Shown: positions 39,929-49,273, numbered from the stretch's first letter. The stretch: 64,000 bases of DNA from Clostridia bacterium (GCA_017447445.1 JAFSNK010000008.1:62001-126000); one strand, 5' to 3'. A program made the numbers and translations. Notes: a model not told the origin generated them from the sequence alone.

Positions 39929-41251
39929 TTAAAAGGGAAACTTGAATTTTCCTCTTTTTCCTTTTTTGCCCGAAAACTGCTTCATAAGCTGTTTCGTCTG
40001 TTCGTACTGCTTCAAAAGACGGTTCACGTCCTCCACCTTCGTGCCGCTGCCGGCGGCGATGCGCCGCTTGCGCGAGGAATTCAGAACGTCCGGATGGTCG
40101 CGCTCGTAGGGCGTCATCGAAAGAATGATCGCTTCCGTGCGGGAGACCGCCTTTTCGTCGATCTTTGCGTTATTGAGCTGCGAGGGCTTTATTCCCGGCA
40201 TCATTCCGAGCAGCGATTCCATGGAGCCCATATCTTTTATCATGGAGAACTGCTCCAGAAAGTCGGTAAGCGTGAAGCTCTGCTCGCGCAAGCGCTTTTC
40301 CATCTCCGCCGCTTTCTTTTCGTCGATCTGCTGTTCCGCCTTTTCGATAAGGGTGAGCACGTCGCCCATACCGAGTATGCGGGAAGCCATCCTGTCCGGG
40401 TGGAACGGTTCGAGGCAATCCAGCTTTTCTCCGGTGCCGATGAATTTAATGGGTTTTCCGGTGATATATTTAACGGAAAGCGCGGCGCCGCCGCGAGTGT
40501 CGCCGTCCATTTTGGTGAGTATGACGCCGGTTATATCCAGAAGCTCGTTGAAGCTTTCGGCGACGTTCACGGCATCCTGACCTGTCATCGCGTCGACGAC
40601 AAGCAGTATTTCCGTAGGTTCGACAGCGCTCTTGATACGGCGAAGCTCGTCCATAAGCTCCTCGTCGACGTGCAGTCTGCCCGCCGTGTCGATAATAACG
40701 ATATCGTGCCCGTATTTTATCGCGTGCTTAACTGCGAGTTCGGAAGTTTCCACCGGGTCCGCCGTGCCGCGTTCAAACACCGGGACGCCGACCTGTTCGC
40801 CGACCACCTGAAGCTGTTTTATCGCCGCGGGACGGTAGATGTCGCAGGCGACGAGCAGCGGGTTCCTTCCCTGCTTGCGGAACATACGCGCAAGCTTTGC
40901 GGAATGGGTAGTCTTGCCCGAGCCCTGAAGACCGCACATAAGTATCACGGTAGGCGGTTTGGGCGAAATATTTATCTTCTGGTTCGTCCCGCCCATGAGC
41001 TTGATAAGCTCTTCGTTTACTATTTTAACGATCTGCTGCGCGGGAAGCAGGCTTTCAAGCACCTCTTTGCCGACGGCGCGTTCCGAAACGCGGCTGATGA
41101 ACTCTTTTACCACTTTGAAGTTTACGTCGGCTTCCAGGAGCGCAAGCTTTATCTCGCGCATGCCCGCCTTGACGTCGGCCTCCGTGAGCTTGCCCTTGCT
41201 GCGGAACTTGGCGAACGCCTGGGACATTTTATCTACAAGACTTTGAAACAT
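39929..41251 (-). CDS. ffh: Signal recognition particle protein Ffh
   Basis: 440 residues. The N domain leads to the GTPase with G1 'LMCGLQGSGKTTHSAKLARM', DTAGRLHVDEELMDELRR, 'TKMDGDTRGGAALS' and 'GTGEKLDCLEPFHPDRMASR'. The M domain follows, with 'SMIKDMGSMESLLGMMPGI' and the RNA-binding 'RKRRIAAGSGTKVEDVNRLL'; the tail is basic and short. With 4.5S/6S-like SRP RNA it targets membrane proteins to FtsY and SecYEG. It starts at the last base of ylxM. Confidence 0.98.
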   Translation of the reverse strand: MFQSLVDKMSQAFAKFRSKGKLTEADVKAGMREIKLALLEADVNFKVVKEFISRVSERAVGKEVLESLLPAQQIVKIVNEELIKLMGGTNQKINISPKPPTVILMCGLQGSGKTTHSAKLARMFRKQGRNPLLVACDIYRPAAIKQLQVVGEQVGVPVFERGTADPVETSELAVKHAIKYGHDIVIIDTAGRLHVDEELMDELRRIKSAVEPTEILLVVDAMTGQDAVNVAESFNELLDITGVILTKMDGDTRGGAALSVKYITGKPIKFIGTGEKLDCLEPFHPDRMASRILGMGDVLTLIEKAEQQIDEKKAAEMEKRLREQSFTLTDFLEQFSMIKDMGSMESLLGMMPGIKPSQLNNAKIDEKAVSRTEAIILSMTPYERDHPDVLNSSRKRRIAAGSGTKVEDVNRLLKQYEQTKQLMKQFSGKKGKRGKFKFPF

Positions 41252-41571
41252 TACAGTTCTCCGATTATTTTTTCCGCAAGTGACCTTGCTTCGGCGATAT
41301 CGCCGCTGTTGATTATCTGCGCGGCGTACGAATCGATCCTCTGAGAGCGTTCCGCGATGCCGAGCGCGGATTCGAACGCTTTCAGTTCCGCCACCGAACG
41401 CTTTATCGAATCGCGCACGCCCTGGCGGGTGAGCCCGCAGTTTTCGCCGATCTCGGCGAGAGAGAGATCCTCGTTATAATACAGATCGGCAAGATCGCGG
41501 TTCTTTTCGGAAAGCAGACCGCCGTAAACGTCCAGCAGGCGGCAGATATACGCCCTGTCATCCGTTGACAT
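41251..41571 (-). CDS. ylxM: YlxM family helix-turn-helix protein (SRP-associated)
   Basis: 106 residues with a sigma-70 region 4-like helix-turn-helix: 'NRDLADLYYNEDLSLAEIGE' then NCGLTRQGVRDSIKRS. YlxM precedes ffh in Firmicutes and in streptococci modulates SRP function. The next gene shares one base with its stop. The promoter and a long inverted repeat lie directly upstream. Confidence 0.92.
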   Translation of the reverse strand: MSTDDRAYICRLLDVYGGLLSEKNRDLADLYYNEDLSLAEIGENCGLTRQGVRDSIKRSVAELKAFESALGIAERSQRIDSYAAQIINSGDIAEARSLAEKIIGEL

Positions 41572-41599
41572 TTATGCGCTTCCCCTTTCAGAAAACAAA

Positions 41600-41624
41600 T
41601 CTGTAAAGTAATTTCCTTTACAGA
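41600..41624. repeat. 9-bp inverted repeat at the ylxM transcription start
   Basis: Perfect arms TCTGTAAAG and CTTTACAGA with a 7-bp centre begin about where transcription should start, 6 bp beyond the -10 of the ylxM promoter. No T run follows, so it is an operator or a 5' leader hairpin rather than a terminator. Confidence 0.7.
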
Positions 41625-41629
41625 CTTGT

Positions 41630-41658
41630 ATTATACAATACCGGACCGTGTTTGTCAA
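41630..41658 (-). promoter_or_regulatory. Consensus promoter of the ylxM-ffh-rpsP-trmD operon
   Basis: TTGACA (41658-41653), 17 bp and TATAAT (41635-41630), perfect in both boxes; the -35 overlaps the end of the clpC-like gene. Confidence 0.82.
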
Positions 41659-43877
41659 TAGGTTTTTTGCGTTATTTTTAAGCTGCAAACGCTGTTTTCG
41701 CAATATAAGACCGCGCTGTCGCCGCTTTGAAGCGCGCCTTTGAGCAATTCGGCGGAGATAGCGTCCTCGGCGGCAGAAAGCGCCCTGCGGCAGACCGCGC
41801 GCGCCCCGCGCGCCCCCTGCGAGGCGTTTGCGGCGAACCCCGGCGCGAATTCGAGCGATATCCCGCGCGCCGCCATACCGCGTTTAAGCTCCCCGAGCCG
41901 CAGTTCGGCGATCTTTATTATATCCTCCCGCGTGAGCTCGCGGAAGCGTATCACCTCGTCCACCCTTTCGGCGATCTCCGCGGGGAGCGAAGGATCACGC
42001 ATGGGCGGCTCGCTTTTCCGCGCGAATCCTATGCTTTGGCTTGCCGCCGGAGTATCGCAGGTGAACACCAGCAACGAATCGGCGAACGAGACCGTCTCGC
42101 CCTCCGAATCGGTGAGCGTGCCTTCCTCGGCGAGCTGAGCAAGCAGCGCGCGGACGTCCGGGTGCGCTTTTTCGATACCGTCGAACAGCACGAGCGTATA
42201 CGGCTCGCGGCGAACGCGTTCGGTAAGCCGTCCGCCCTCGCCGTGCCCGATATAGCCCGCGGGGGCGCCGATCAGTTTGGAAACGCAGTGCGGTTCGGTG
42301 AATTCGCTCATATCTATACGGAAAAACGAATTGCCGCCGGGGAACACCGATTCCGCAAGCGCGCGTGCGCATTCCGATTTCCCCGCCCCGGGCGCCCCGG
42401 CGAAGAGGAACGAGACCGTGCGTTCACCCGGGCGGACGCCGGACCTTGCCCTTATGACCGCCCTCGCAAGAGCGCGCACGGCTTCGTCCTGTCCGATCAC
42501 GCGGCGTGCAAGCTCCGTTTCAAGCGTGAGCAGCCGTTCCGAACCGCCTCCGCGGATCACCTCCGCGGGGACTCCGGTGCGCCGTTCGACGGCGGAAGCG
42601 ATATCGTCCGCCGAAACGGAGATCGGGCTTTCGCCCTTTGCGGCGCTGCGGCGGCAGGCGGCGGCTTCGTCCAGCAGATCTATCGCTTTATCGGGCAGGA
42701 AGCGGTCGGCGATATAGCGCGAGGAGAGCGAGACCGCGGCTTCCACGGCGGAAGCTTCGAACACGACTCCGTGATGCTTTTCGTACTTGTCCTTTATACC
42801 CATAAGCATCTCGCGGCACGCCGCGGCGGAGGGCTCGCGCACACGGACGGTCTGGAATCTCCGTGCGAGCGCTTTGTCGCGTTCGATGCTTTTGCGGTAT
42901 TCGCGCAGGGTGGTGGCGCCGATAAGCCGTATCTCCCCTCTTGCGAGCGCGGGTTTTATGATGTTCGAAGCGTCTATCGCGCCCTCGGCTCCGCCCGCGC
43001 CGACCAGCGTGTGTATCTCGTCGACGAAAAGGATGACTTCTCCGGAGGAGCGCGCCTCGTCCAGCAGTTTTTTTATTTTTTCCTCGAATTCGCCGCGGTA
43101 TTTCGTGCCGGACACGACTGAGGACAGCTCCAGACTCATAACGCGCTTGCCGCGCAGTTCGTCCGGGACTTCGCCGCGCGCCACGCGGGAGGCGAGCGCT
43201 TCGACTATCGCCGTTTTGCCCACCCCCGCCTCGCCTATAAGGCAGGGATTGTTTTTCGTGCGGCGCAGCAGGATGCTTATCACCTGCTCCTCCTCGTCTT
43301 CCCGCCCGAGCACCGGATCGAGCATACCCGCGCGTGCGCGCGCGGTGAGGTCCGACGCCATCGAATCGAGCAGCGGCGTGGGCGTTGATCCCGCCGCGCG
43401 TTCCGCGCCGGGGCGGTCTTCCTCCCCGGGCACCGGGCGGGGATCGGGCTCGCCGAACAGGTTATAGAGCGTTTCCGAAAGCTCCGCCACGTCGACTCCC
43501 GCGGAAGTCAGTATCCGCACCGCGAGGCATTCCTCGTCCAGCAGCGCCATAAGCAGGTGCTGCACCCCCACCGCCTTGTATCCTCCGCGGACGGCGACCA
43601 GCCCCGACCGCAGCAGGATGCGGCGCATTACCGGAGTGAGATCGCCCGCGGTCACCGCGGAAGGCACGCCCAGCCCTGAAATGCCTATTATGCGCGCCCG
43701 GATATCCTCCGCTTTCGCGCCGCGCTCCGAAAGCAGTTTATAAACCGTCGTGTCGCCGACCGAAAGCAGCCCCAGAAGCAGATGCTCGCTCCCCACGCAG
43801 GAATGCCCCAACTCACGCGCGGACTCCAGCGAAGCGGAGACCGCCCTTTTTGCGGGATCGGAGAATTTTTTGATCAT
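41655..43877 (-). CDS. ClpC-like AAA+ ATPase without M-domain and with altered second Walker B
   Basis: 740 residues from ATG 43877 (MIKKFSDPAKRAVSASLESA); upstream GTG 43886 or ATG 43907 are alternatives. Two Clp_N repeats (about 4-140) are followed by AAA1, with Walker A GEAGVGKTA and Walker B VILFVDEIHTL, both intact. The 50-60-residue M-domain coiled coil that in ClpC binds MecA-type adaptors is missing: 'IDLLDEAAACRRSAAKGE' passes straight to 'DIASAVERRTGVPAEVIRGG'. AAA2 keeps Walker A (GAPGAGKSE), but its Walker B reads TLVLFDGIEKAHPD, with Gly where the catalytic Glu (DEIEKAHPD) is expected. An SIGFARK loop after AAA2 resembles the ClpP-docking VGF/IGF loop. A diverged unfoldase with an impaired D2 ring is likely; partners are unknown. 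Confidence 0.85.
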   Translation of the reverse strand: MIKKFSDPAKRAVSASLESARELGHSCVGSEHLLLGLLSVGDTTVYKLLSERGAKAEDIRARIIGISGLGVPSAVTAGDLTPVMRRILLRSGLVAVRGGYKAVGVQHLLMALLDEECLAVRILTSAGVDVAELSETLYNLFGEPDPRPVPGEEDRPGAERAAGSTPTPLLDSMASDLTARARAGMLDPVLGREDEEEQVISILLRRTKNNPCLIGEAGVGKTAIVEALASRVARGEVPDELRGKRVMSLELSSVVSGTKYRGEFEEKIKKLLDEARSSGEVILFVDEIHTLVGAGGAEGAIDASNIIKPALARGEIRLIGATTLREYRKSIERDKALARRFQTVRVREPSAAACREMLMGIKDKYEKHHGVVFEASAVEAAVSLSSRYIADRFLPDKAIDLLDEAAACRRSAAKGESPISVSADDIASAVERRTGVPAEVIRGGGSERLLTLETELARRVIGQDEAVRALARAVIRARSGVRPGERTVSFLFAGAPGAGKSECARALAESVFPGGNSFFRIDMSEFTEPHCVSKLIGAPAGYIGHGEGGRLTERVRREPYTLVLFDGIEKAHPDVRALLAQLAEEGTLTDSEGETVSFADSLLVFTCDTPAASQSIGFARKSEPPMRDPSLPAEIAERVDEVIRFRELTREDIIKIAELRLGELKRGMAARGISLEFAPGFAANASQGARGARAVCRRALSAAEDAISAELLKGALQSGDSAVLYCENSVCSLKITQKTY

Positions 43878-43950
43878 ATCGCCCACGCGATATACATCCC
43901 CTTTCATACGAAGATTATGTAAAAACCGCAAAAAAGGTTAGCGCAACCCC

Positions 43951-43979
43951 TTTATTTTTCGCTTTTTATGTGATATACT
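43951..43979 (+). promoter_or_regulatory. Weak promoter-like site for the 44011 gene
   Basis: TATACT (43974-43979) is preceded at 17 bp by TTTATT (43951-43956). The -35 is poor. Confidence 0.35.
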
Positions 43980-44010
43980 GTTTGTAACGACCGGGAAAGG
44001 AGTGATAGCG

Positions 44011-44691
44011 TTGCCCGAAAAGCCGGAAAACGCGGCGCCGCGCAGGCACGCCGCAAAAAGCGGGGAAAAAGAAGAAGTCCGCAGAAACGACGCCGGAACG
44101 AAGATACTTGCGTTCGTAATAGTATTATTGGGCTTTTACGTGGTCATCAGTCTGTTTATCGCCGGATTCGTCTATTATTCCTTTAACGACACCGCGAAAA
44201 ACACCGAGATCTATTCGGTACGCGTGGTTTATGACGAAAACACGCTGCATTCGATAAACGCGCAGACGGCGAACAACGAATACGGGCTTTATATACCGTT
44301 CTCCTATCTTTCCGAGCTCTGCCCCTTCGGCATCGCCGGAGACGGCGACGACATTACGATGTTCCTTATCGGCAGCGACAACCGCATACGCTTTCGCCGC
44401 AACTCCTCGCTGATAGTCATTAACGACAACCCCATACGCATCTCCGCCCCGCTGCTCACACGGGAAAGCGACGGCGAATTCCTTATTCCCATAGTGCTTA
44501 TCGAAAACTACATAAACGGAATAGACGTTAAATACGACAAGGATAAAATGATATGCTACATCAACGCCGAGGGGCCGAAAGCGGACGTTTCGCTTAAACT
44601 GCTTTTGCCGGAGGAGATGCAGCCCGCCTATTTCCCCGAATCGTACAAGACCTATAAGCCCGACGAATCCTCGGAGCCGGATATTCCTTAA
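44011..44691 (+). CDS. Membrane-anchored protein with copper-amine-oxidase-N-like domain
   Basis: 226 residues from TTG 44011; AAAGGAG ends 8 bp before it, while the in-frame GTG at 44002 overlaps that site. A charged cytoplasmic tail (about 1-32) and one transmembrane helix (about 36-58) lead to an outside domain. The section 'SSLIVINDNPIRISAPLLTR' to 'VKYDKDKMICYINAEG' resembles the stalk domain found at copper amine oxidase N-termini and in many clostridial surface proteins, with a hydrophobic strand, a conserved Pro-rich turn and a closing strand. Function is unknown. It is monocistronic and converges on rplQ across a shared terminator. Confidence 0.75.
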   Translation: MPEKPENAAPRRHAAKSGEKEEVRRNDAGTKILAFVIVLLGFYVVISLFIAGFVYYSFNDTAKNTEIYSVRVVYDENTLHSINAQTANNEYGLYIPFSYLSELCPFGIAGDGDDITMFLIGSDNRIRFRRNSSLIVINDNPIRISAPLLTRESDGEFLIPIVLIENYINGIDVKYDKDKMICYINAEGPKADVSLKLLLPEEMQPAYFPESYKTYKPDESSEPDIP

Positions 44692-44730
44692 ACGTATTGA
44701 AAACGCCGCGTTCTTCCGAGCGCAAAACAA

Positions 44731-44766
44731 AAACCGACTGATCGGTTCGTATCAGTCGGTTTTTTG
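44731..44766. terminator. Bidirectional terminator between the 44011 gene and rplQ
   Basis: AAACCGACTGAT pairs with ATCAGTCGGTTT around CGGTTCGT, with A-rich and T-rich flanks. It can stop both the plus-strand gene and the ribosomal supercluster, which ends at 44794. Confidence 0.85.
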
Positions 44767-44793
44767 TATTTTCTGCAAGGGCAGAAGTCTTGA

Positions 44794-45363
44794 TCACTCC
44801 GCCTTTTCCTCGGGTTCGGCTGCCTGCTCGGGAGCTTCTTCCTTCGGTTCCGCCTTCGGTTCCGCCTTCGGAGCGGCCTTGCGCGGCTTGCGCGCGGCGG
44901 GCTTCTTCTCTTCCGTCTTGGCTTCAGTCTTGGCTTCCGCCTTAGCTTCCGTCTTCGGTTCGACCTTGGCTTTCTTCGGTTCGGCTTTGGCTTTCTTCGG
45001 TTCCTCGTAGACCTTTTCGGCTCCGACGAGCTCGACTATAGCCATTTCCGCGCCGTCGCCCCTTCTGGGACCGATCTTGAGAACGCGGGTGTAGCCGCCG
45101 TTTCTTTCATCGTAAAGAGGAGCGATCTTGGTGAAGAGCTTGTAAACGACGCTTTCCTTTTTGAGGAACGCGATCGCCTGACGTTTGGCGACAAGAGTGT
45201 TCTTCTTGCCGAGAGTTATCATTTTATCCGCAAGCGCGGCGACTTCCGCGGCGCGGGTAGCGGTTGTCTCTATTTTGCCTTTTTCAAGCAGAAAAGTGAC
45301 CATGCCCCTGAGCATAGACATTCTATGCGCGGTAGGTCTGCCTAATTTTCTTGTACCGGGCAT
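44794..45363 (-). CDS. rplQ: 50S ribosomal protein L17 with long Lys/Glu/Ala/Pro tail
   Basis: 189 residues. Residues 1-116 are a normal L17 ('[20 protein letters not shown]', '[20 protein letters not shown]', AEMAIVELV). The next 70 or so residues are a low-complexity extension of Ala, Lys, Glu and Pro ('[20 protein letters not shown]'), not present in E. coli or Bacillus L17. It is the last gene of the ribosomal supercluster. Confidence 0.96.
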   Translation of the reverse strand: MPGTRKLGRPTAHRMSMLRGMVTFLLEKGKIETTATRAAEVAALADKMITLGKKNTLVAKRQAIAFLKKESVVYKLFTKIAPLYDERNGGYTRVLKIGPRRGDGAEMAIVELVGAEKVYEEPKKAKAEPKKAKVEPKTEAKAEAKTEAKTEEKKPAARKPRKAAPKAEPKAEPKEEAPEQAAEPEEKAE

Positions 45364-45417
45364 TTTAAATGTGCCTCCTTATTTGATTTGTTACCGCAGG
45401 GAACCCCGTTCGGGGGC

Positions 45418-46368
45418 TCAGTCATCCGATTTACGAAGCGAAAGCCCCAGGGACTGCAGCTTCTGGATGACTTCTTCCAGCGACTTTTTGCCGAGGTTGC
45501 GTACTTTCATCATATCTTCCTCGGTCCTGTTGATAAGATCTTCGACGGTGTCGATGCCGGCTCTCTTCAGGCAGTTGAAGCTCCTTACCGACATATCGAG
45601 TTCCTCGATAGTCATTTCGAGCACCTTTTCTTTTATCGTTTCTTCCCTATCGACCATGATCTCGGTGTTCTTGGCTTCGTCGGAAAGCTCTATAAAGAGG
45701 TTGAGGTGTTCGTTAAGGATCTTCGCGGCGAGAGAGACCGCCTCTTTCGCGTCGATGGTGCCGTTGGTGGTTACGTCGAGTTCGAGCTTGTCGTAATCGG
45801 TTATGTTGCCGACGCGGGTGTTGGATACGACGAAGTTCGCCTTAAGGACGGGGGTGAAAATCGAATCGGTGTAGAGAACGCCGATAACGGGGTTTTCGAC
45901 CATCGCCTTGTTTTTATCGGACGAAACGTATCCTCTGCCGTGCTCGAAAGTAATCTCCATAAAGAAGGGAGCTCCCGTTTCGACGGTAGCAATGTGGTGA
46001 TCGGGGTTGAGTATCTCTATATCCGAATCCGTTTGTATATCGCCGGCGGTGACTTCGCCGCCGCGAGCGTCGATCACGCAGGTCTTGGGCTGCTGGCAAT
46101 GAAGTTTTGCGATTATGCCCTTGACGTTGAGTATGATCTCGGGGACGTCTTCTTTAACGCCGGGGACGGTGGAGATCTCGTGGAGAACGCCGTCTATCTT
46201 AACGCTGGAAGCGGCAACGCCGGGCAGCGAGCTTAAAAGCACGCGGCGAAGCGAATTGCCGAGCGTGATCCCGTAACCTCTTTCAAGCGGTTCTACCACG
46301 AACACGCCGTGAGTCCCGTCTTCGCTGAGTTCCGCGGTAACGATATTCGGCCTTTCGATTTCGATCAT
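45418..46368 (-). CDS. rpoA: RNA polymerase subunit alpha
   Basis: 316 residues. The N-terminal assembly domain ('[20 protein letters not shown]') and the C-terminal DNA/activator-binding domain ('[20 protein letters not shown]', '[20 protein letters not shown]') are both complete. It follows rpsD and precedes rplQ as in nearly all bacteria. Confidence 0.98.
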   Translation of the reverse strand: MIEIERPNIVTAELSEDGTHGVFVVEPLERGYGITLGNSLRRVLLSSLPGVAASSVKIDGVLHEISTVPGVKEDVPEIILNVKGIIAKLHCQQPKTCVIDARGGEVTAGDIQTDSDIEILNPDHHIATVETGAPFFMEITFEHGRGYVSSDKNKAMVENPVIGVLYTDSIFTPVLKANFVVSNTRVGNITDYDKLELDVTTNGTIDAKEAVSLAAKILNEHLNLFIELSDEAKNTEIMVDREETIKEKVLEMTIEELDMSVRSFNCLKRAGIDTVEDLINRTEEDMMKVRNLGKKSLEEVIQKLQSLGLSLRKSDD

Positions 46369-46415
46369 TCTGTATTCCTCCTCGTAATGTTGGGCTTCTG
46401 AAAATACAGAAGCGA

Positions 46416-47048
46416 TTATTTCGAGTAAAGCTCGACGATAAGGTGCTCTTCGAACGGGAAGTCAACGTCTTCTCTCTTCGGAAGCTCCTTGATCGTGGCA
46501 ACGATGTTTTCTTTATCGACGTCCATCCAGGCAGGTACTGTCCTTGCGGTGATATTCTCGATAAGCATTTTAAATTTTTCGAGTTTGCGGCTGGAGTCCT
46601 TAAGCGCGACCACGTCGCCCTTCTTGACTTCATAGGAAGGGATATTGACCTTCTTGCCGTTTACGGTGAAATGTCCGTGAAGAACGAGCTGGCGTGCTTC
46701 CCTGCGGCTCTCCGCCATACCCATACGGTAAACTACGTTGTCGAGTCTGCGCTCGATCATGGTGAGAAGGTTCTCGCCGGTCTGGCCTTCTTTTCTGTCG
46801 GCCTTTTCAAAGTAGTTCTTAAACTGCTTTTCCAGAATGCCATAGTACCTTTTAGCTTTCTGCTTTTCACGAAGCTGAAGACTGTATTCTTTGGGTCTTC
46901 TTCTGCCGTTGCCCGCGCCGTGCTGACCGGGAGCGGTAGCTCTGCGGGAAAGTGCGCATTTATCGCTGCTGCATCTTTCGCCTTTAAGATAAAGCTTGGT
47001 GCCTTCCCTGCGGCAAAGCTTGCAGGCAGGTCCTGTGTATCTTGCCAT
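46416..47048 (-). CDS. rpsD: 30S ribosomal protein S4 (zinc-type)
   Basis: 210 residues. The N-terminus keeps zinc-binding cysteines (CKLCRREG and CSSDKC), the C+ form; the S4 domain is '[20 protein letters not shown]' followed by [21 protein letters not shown]4 is a primary 16S-binding protein and in Firmicutes represses its own synthesis. Here the gene stays between rpsK and rpoA. Confidence 0.97.
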   Translation of the reverse strand: MARYTGPACKLCRREGTKLYLKGERCSSDKCALSRRATAPGQHGAGNGRRRPKEYSLQLREKQKAKRYYGILEKQFKNYFEKADRKEGQTGENLLTMIERRLDNVVYRMGMAESRREARQLVLHGHFTVNGKKVNIPSYEVKKGDVVALKDSSRKLEKFKMLIENITARTVPAWMDVDKENIVATIKELPKREDVDFPFEEHLIVELYSK

Positions 47049-47068
47049 AAATAACCTCCGTTAAATCG

Positions 47069-47467
47069 TTATACGCGCCTTCTCTTGGGCGGTCTGCAAC
47101 CGTTGTGAGGGATCGGCGTAACGTCTTTGATAAGCGTGATGTCGAGACCGGCGACCTGAAGAGATCTGATCGCGGCTTCTCTTCCCTGTCCGGGACCTTT
47201 GACAAAGACTTCGACTGTCTTCATGCCGTGTTCGATAGCGGCTTTTGCGGCAGTTTCGGCAGCCATCTGAGCTGCAAAGGGGGTGGATTTTCTGGAACCT
47301 CTGTAACCGAGTTCACCGGCGGAAGCCCACGATACCGCGTTGCCCTGCATATCAGTGATGGTAACGATGGTGTTGTTGAAGCTGGACTGGATGTGCGCCT
47401 GTCCTCTTTCGATGTTCTTTCTTTCGCGGCGTCTCTTGACAGCCGTCTTTTTCTGAACTTTTGCCAT
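47069..47467 (-). CDS. rpsK: 30S ribosomal protein S11
   Basis: 132 residues with '[20 protein letters not shown]' and the C-terminal '[20 protein letters not shown]', highly conserved in S11. It forms the 30S platform and lies between rpsM and rpsD. Confidence 0.98.
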   Translation of the reverse strand: MAKVQKKTAVKRRRERKNIERGQAHIQSSFNNTIVTITDMQGNAVSWASAGELGYRGSRKSTPFAAQMAAETAAKAAIEHGMKTVEVFVKGPGQGREAAIRSLQVAGLDITLIKDVTPIPHNGCRPPKRRRV

Positions 47468-47486
47468 ACTTTATCGCTTGCCTCCT

Positions 47487-47855
47487 TTACTTCTTCTTGT
47501 TCGCGATAGTCTTGACCGGGCCTTTTCTGGTCCTGGCGTTGGTTTTGGTCCTCTGACCGCGAACAGGAAGGCCTTTTCTGTGGCGGGTGCCGCGGTAGCA
47601 GTCGATCTCGGTCATTCTCTTGATATTGAGAGCGACTTCTCTTCTGAGATCTCCTTCGACGATATAGTCGTTTTCTATAACGTCACGCAGCTTCGCCACG
47701 TCTTCCTCGGAAAGATCCTTAACTCTGGTATCAGGGTTAATGCCGGTCTTTTTGAGGATCTCGTTGGAACGGCTTCTGCCTATACCGTAGATATAGGTAA
47801 GACCGATCTCTACTCTTTTTGCGTTGGGGATGTCAACACCGGAAATACGAGCCAT
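47487..47855 (-). CDS. rpsM: 30S ribosomal protein S13
   Basis: 122 residues: '[20 protein letters not shown]', [14 protein letters not shown] and the basic end '[20 protein letters not shown]'. It contacts the P-site tRNA and the 50S subunit. Confidence 0.98.
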   Translation of the reverse strand: MARISGVDIPNAKRVEIGLTYIYGIGRSRSNEILKKTGINPDTRVKDLSEEDVAKLRDVIENDYIVEGDLRREVALNIKRMTEIDCYRGTRHRKGLPVRGQRTKTNARTRKGPVKTIANKKK

Positions 47856-47866
47856 AGTTTACTCTC

Positions 47867-47980
47867 CTATCCTTGTTTCTGCTTGTGCTTGGGATTTTCG
47901 CAAATGACCATAACTTTTCCTTTGCGCTTTATGATCTTGCATTTCTCGCACATTTTCTTAACAGAAGGTTTTACTTTCAT
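47867..47980 (-). CDS. rpmJ: 50S ribosomal protein L36 (zinc-type)
   Basis: A 37-residue gene: [20 protein letters not shown], then [17 protein letters not shown]. The C-x2-C, C and H ligands of the zinc-binding form are present. ATG at 47980; the stop lies 11 bp before rpsM. Confidence 0.96.
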   Translation of the reverse strand: MKVKPSVKKMCEKCKIIKRKGKVMVICENPKHKQKQG

Positions 47981-47994
47981 TTTATTACCTCCAT

Positions 47995-48213
47995 TTATTT
48001 AGCTCTGAATGTGATTCTGCCCTGCGAGAGGTCGTAGATGGAAACCTCCACCGTGACTCTGTCGCCGGGGACGACCTTGATGTAGTTCATACGCATTTTT
48101 CCCGAAATATGCGCCGTGACTATATGGCCGTTCGTGAGTTTTACTTTGAATACCGTGTTGGGAAGCACCTCTATAACGGTGCCTTCGCATTCGATTACGT
48201 CGCTTTTAGCCAG
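47995..48213 (-). CDS. infA: Translation initiation factor IF-1, apparent CTG start
   Basis: 72 residues, the standard IF-1 length, if translation begins at CTG 48213. The protein then reads (M)[19 protein letters not shown], ending [23 protein letters not shown], with the typical S1/OB fold. AAAGGAGG lies 7 bp upstream of the CTG, in the expected place. There is no in-frame ATG, GTG or TTG at a workable position; an ATT just before the CTG is the only other unusual candidate. IF-1 blocks the A site during initiation. It follows the KOW-protein gene and precedes rpmJ. Confidence 0.93.
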   Translation of the reverse strand: MAKSDVIECEGTVIEVLPNTVFKVKLTNGHIVTAHISGKMRMNYIKVVPGDRVTVEVSIYDLSQGRITFRAK

Positions 48214-48229
48214 AATAATTCCTCCTTTG

Positions 48230-48508
48230 TTACATCGGTGAGCCGGATGTTTCGCCGTGCCGCGCAATGAATTCGCGGATGAGGCGGTTGGTGAAATGCG
48301 CCGCTTCGATGCGGCGATCCTCCTCCGGCACCCAGTCGACAAGCTTTAAATGCTTCAACTTTTTCTTTTTGGGGGCTTCGACCTTGCGTGTGCGTCCGTC
48401 GGCTGTAAGAACAAAGCCGTCCTCCGGGGCAAAGCCCGTTATAACGCACAGATTGCCTTTATCGCGCCCCGCCAAAGACAGCGCGAGACGTCCTGTAAGA
48501 TCATCCAT
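48230..48508 (-). CDS. KOW-domain RNA-binding protein (L14e/L24-like)
   Basis: 92 residues. A KOW-type SH3 fold is indicated by '[20 protein letters not shown]', [20 protein letters not shown], and a helical, charged C-terminus. Genes of this kind stand between map and infA in many Firmicutes, annotated as KOW or L14E/L6E/L27E-like; the precise ribosome-related role is not known. Confidence 0.85.
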   Translation of the reverse strand: MDDLTGRLALSLAGRDKGNLCVITGFAPEDGFVLTADGRTRKVEAPKKKKLKHLKLVDWVPEEDRRIEAAHFTNRLIREFIARHGETSGSPM

Positions 48509-48520
48509 TACGATACCCCG

Positions 48521-49273
48521 CTATGCCGGATCGGTGAGTATCAACACGCCGTTATCGGTTATCGCAACGGTGTTTTCGTAATGCGATGAAAGCTTTCCGT
48601 CGGCGGTGACGACCGTCCATTCGTTGGCGAGCACGCGCACCTCCCAGGTGCCGGCGTTGATCATCGGTTCGATCGCTATCGTCATCCCCGGGCGGAGCCG
48701 CAGGCCGTGGCCCGCGCTGCCGTAGTTGGGGACTTCCGGATCCTCGTGGAGATCGTGCCCTACGCCGTGACCGACGTATTCGCGCACCACCGAGTAACCG
48801 AAGCTTTCGGCGTATTCCTGCACCGCGTGCCCTATATCGCCGAGCCGCGCGCCTTCTTTTATGGCGGCGATCCCTTGATAAAAGCACTGCCTGGTGACTT
48901 CGATGAGCTTTTTCGCCTCGGCGGATACCTCGCCAACGGTGAACGTCGCCGCACAGTCGCCGTGGAAGCCCTTGTAGTAAGCCCCGACGTCTATTTTAAC
49001 GATGTCGCCGTTTTTGAGCACCCGCGTATTTGACGGTATGCCGTGGATTATCTCGTCGTTGACACTGATGCACGCCGAAGCCGGAAAACCGCCGTAGCCC
49101 AGGAAAGAGGGCTTTGCCCCGTGTGAAAGGATGCACTTTTTTATCTCGCGGTCTATCGCCGCGGTCGTCACGCCCTCGCGGACGTGTTCACCGCCGACTT
49201 CCCGCGCGATAGCGGCGATCCTTCCGGCGTCGCGCATGCGGGTGATCGAATCACCCGATTTCAAAGTAATCAT
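48521..49273 (-). CDS. map: Methionine aminopeptidase, type I
   Basis: 250 residues, the short type Ia form. Metal ligands are seen in '[20 protein letters not shown]' (two Asp), '[20 protein letters not shown]' (His) and the Glu residues of '[13 protein letters not shown]' and '[20 protein letters not shown]'. It removes the initiator Met. The start overlaps the adk stop by 4 bp. Confidence 0.97.
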   Translation of the reverse strand: MITLKSGDSITRMRDAGRIAAIAREVGGEHVREGVTTAAIDREIKKCILSHGAKPSFLGYGGFPASACISVNDEIIHGIPSNTRVLKNGDIVKIDVGAYYKGFHGDCAATFTVGEVSAEAKKLIEVTRQCFYQGIAAIKEGARLGDIGHAVQEYAESFGYSVVREYVGHGVGHDLHEDPEVPNYGSAGHGLRLRPGMTIAIEPMINAGTWEVRVLANEWTVVTADGKLSSHYENTVAITDNGVLILTDPA

